From Streptomyces sp. CB02414 (GTDB taxonomy: Bacteria; Actinomycetota; Actinomycetes; Streptomycetales; Streptomycetaceae): 64,000 bases of DNA. The stretch is from assembly GCF_001905385.1 (NCBI RefSeq), contig NZ_LIPF01000010.1, forward strand, positions 186,001 to 250,000, given 5' to 3'. This document shows, piece by piece, positions 62,772 through 64,000 of the stretch (the first letter of the stretch is position 1; each line of letters begins with the position of its first letter). The translations under genes and the position numbers were made by a program. The notes under the pieces are model-generated. The model worked only from the letters and a program-made list of their open reading frames with translations, did not search any database and was not told where the DNA came from.

Positions 62772-63797
62772 ATGCGCATTGGTGTCCTCACGTCCGGCGG
62801 CGACTGCCCCGGCCTGAACGCCGTCATCCGGTCCGTCGTGCACCGTGCCGTCGTCGACCACGGCGACGAGGTCATCGGTTTCCGGGACGGCTGGAAGGGC
62901 CTCCTGGAGTGCGACTACCTCAAGCTCGACCTCGACGCCGTCGGCGGCATACTCGCCCGCGGCGGCACCATCCTCGGCTCCTCCCGGGTCCGCCCCGAGC
63001 ATCTGCGGGACGGCGTGGAGCGCGCCCGCGGCCACGTCGAGGAGCTGGGCCTGGACGCGATCATCCCGATCGGCGGCGAGGGCACGCTCAAGGCGGCCCG
63101 GCTGCTGTCCGACAACGGCCTGCCGATCGTGGGCGTGCCGAAGACCATCGACAACGACATAGCTGTCACCGACGTGACCTTCGGCTTCGACACGGCGGTC
63201 ACCGTCGCCACCGAGGCCCTGGACCGGCTGAAGACCACCGCCGAATCCCACCAGCGGGTGCTGATCGTCGAGGTCATGGGCCGTCACACCGGCTGGATCG
63301 CGCTGCACTCGGGCATGGCGGCCGGCGCGCACGCCGTCGTCGTCCCGGAGCGGCCCTTCGACATCGACGAGCTGACCGCGAAGGTCGGCGAGCGGTTCTC
63401 GGCGGGCAAGCGGTTCGCGATCGTGGTCGCCGCGGAGGGCGCCAAGCCGAAGCCCGGCACGATGGACTTCGACGAGGGCGGCAAGGACGTCTACGGCCAC
63501 GAGCGCTTCGCCGGGATCGCCCGCCAGCTCTCGATCGAGCTGGAGGAGCGGCTCGGCAAGGAGGCCCGGCCGGTGATCCTCGGGCACGTGCAGCGGGGCG
63601 GGACGCCCACGGCGTACGACCGGGTGCTGGCGACTCGGTTCGGGTGGCACGCGGTGGAGGCGGTGCACCGGGGGGAGTTCGGGATGATGACGGCGCTGCG
63701 GGGGACGGACATCAGGATGGTTCCCTTGGCCGAGGCGGTGGAGTCTCTCAAGACGGTGCCGGATGCGCGGTACGCGGAAGCGGAGTGCGTTCTTTGA
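62772..63797 (+). CDS. pfkA: 6-phosphofructokinase (actinobacterial group III)
   Basis: A 341-residue phosphofructokinase converting fructose 6-phosphate to fructose 1,6-bisphosphate. LTSGGDCPGLNAVIRSV binds the phosphodonor. GGEGT gives Gly104 and PKTIDND gives Lys124, with the catalytic Asp in TIDND. MGRHTGWIALHSGMAAGA and LGHVQRGGTPTAYDR bind the sugar phosphate. Gly104 is the ATP signature, whereas Lys124 is the pyrophosphate signature. Streptomyces has several pfkA copies, and this context matches the one after gatD. The ribosome binding site is weak (GAAGG, distant). Confidence 0.95.
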   Translation: MRIGVLTSGGDCPGLNAVIRSVVHRAVVDHGDEVIGFRDGWKGLLECDYLKLDLDAVGGILARGGTILGSSRVRPEHLRDGVERARGHVEELGLDAIIPIGGEGTLKAARLLSDNGLPIVGVPKTIDNDIAVTDVTFGFDTAVTVATEALDRLKTTAESHQRVLIVEVMGRHTGWIALHSGMAAGAHAVVVPERPFDIDELTAKVGERFSAGKRFAIVVAAEGAKPKPGTMDFDEGGKDVYGHERFAGIARQLSIELEERLGKEARPVILGHVQRGGTPTAYDRVLATRFGWHAVEAVHRGEFGMMTALRGTDIRMVPLAEAVESLKTVPDARYAEAECVL

Positions 63798-63830
63798 GGT
63801 TGCTGTAGTACGCCGTCCGCGGCTGGTACG

Positions 63831-63895
63831 TGGTTGCTCGCGCCTACGCGGCGGAGCCGCACATCGATACAGCCCCGCGCCCCTTAGGGGCGCGC
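63831..63895. repeat. Dispersed Streptomyces repeat (tggttgctcgcgcctacgcg)
   Basis: The phrase tggttgctcgcgcctacgcg, then gcggagccgcacatcgatac and agccccgcgcccctta, is a second dispersed element I recognise from Streptomyces. It ends in the hairpin at 63876-63894. Confidence 0.7.
63876..63894. terminator. Terminator hairpin after pfkA
   Basis: CGCGCCCCT and AGGGGCGCG are exact complements around a single base, at the end of the dispersed repeat. Confidence 0.75.
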
Positions 63896-63901
63896 TTCAC
63901 C

Positions 63902-63929
63902 GCCCCCGGTCACAAGTGCGGCCGGGGGC
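63902..63929. terminator. Second hairpin after pfkA
   Basis: GCCCCCGG and CCGGGGGC are exact complements with a 12-base loop, seven bases after the first hairpin. It may serve a gene beyond the window. The remaining bases to 64000 hold nothing I can call. Confidence 0.6.
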
Positions 63930-64000
63930 AGTTCTACGCTTGGCTTCGGACAAGCGGCGTTCAACCGCGCTCAACCCCCACGAAACAGGAGCCGGCGGAT

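Overview
The window is high-GC actinobacterial chromosome and almost certainly Streptomyces. It carries a conservon (CvnABCD), an MHYT protein, a roadblock/LC7 paralogue, the tetrahydroxynaphthalene synthase/CYP158/cupin triad, a CelB-type GH12 cellulase next to a CelS2-type LPMO, the MurT/GatD pair and an actinobacterial phosphofructokinase. GTG and TTG starts, ATGA/GTGA stop-start overlaps and third-position GC bias run throughout. From memory, the gene order from type-B L31 to pfkA resembles the S. coelicolor interval around SCO1150-SCO1214, in the left part of the chromosome. That is recollection, not a search.

Layout. 1-7.4 kb: 3' end of an ABC exporter, a 0.7-kb region with short repeats, DUF5709, rpmE2, a membrane hydrolase, a DUF3516 helicase and a TesB thioesterase. 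7.4-14.5 kb: DUF6397, a lone roadblock protein, a PPOX-fold enzyme, then the conservon and MHYT gene. 14.6-20.8 kb: methyltransferase, alpha/beta hydrolase divergent from a PadR regulator, DUF2236 oxygenase-like gene, hypotheticals and a secreted hydrolase. 21-25.2 kb: SNF2 helicase gene broken by a one-base frameshift, overlapping a SWIM-domain gene. 25.4-30.6 kb: xylA and divergent xylB, a ROK repressor and a secreted amidase. 30.7-34 kb: GAF-type regulator, aldehyde dehydrogenase and the relic of a short-chain dehydrogenase. 34.2-37.4 kb: DUF1264, a SnoaL-like protein, DUF2071 and a MerR/beta-clamp fusion. 37.5-41.2 kb: LacI/CebR-type regulator, celB and an AA10 LPMO. 41.3-49.7 kb: MFS exporter with MarR, DUF779, a PI-PLC-like enzyme, an operon of two acyl-CoA dehydrogenases and a quinone oxidoreductase, and an XRE-cupin regulator. 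49.8-54.7 kb: thioredoxin-reductase-like flavoprotein, DNA ligase plus NUDIX, a semialdehyde dehydrogenase and a small protein. 54.9-57.7 kb: the THN/flaviolin operon. 57.8-63.8 kb: acyl-CoA dehydrogenase divergent from a TetR regulator, peptide deformylase, MurT/GatD and PfkA.

How genes work together. Three CebR-type palindromes near the LacI gene and celB link the regulator to cellulose attack by GH12 and LPMO. xylA and xylB sit back to back over an AT-rich near-palindrome and are followed by a ROK repressor. rppA, the CYP and the cupin overlap by four bases each and form one pathway from malonyl-CoA to flaviolin polymers. A 16-base GCAAC-type direct repeat lies upstream of both the aldehyde dehydrogenase and the distant DUF779 gene and may mark one regulon. 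Palindromes between divergent pairs suggest local control by PadR, MerR, MarR, TetR and XRE regulators.

No rRNA, tRNA, CRISPR array, intact insertion sequence or prophage was seen. I found no convincing large undescribed system. The best leads are the MerR/beta-clamp fusion, the shared GCAAC element, the flavoprotein lacking an NADPH motif, and the two decayed genes.
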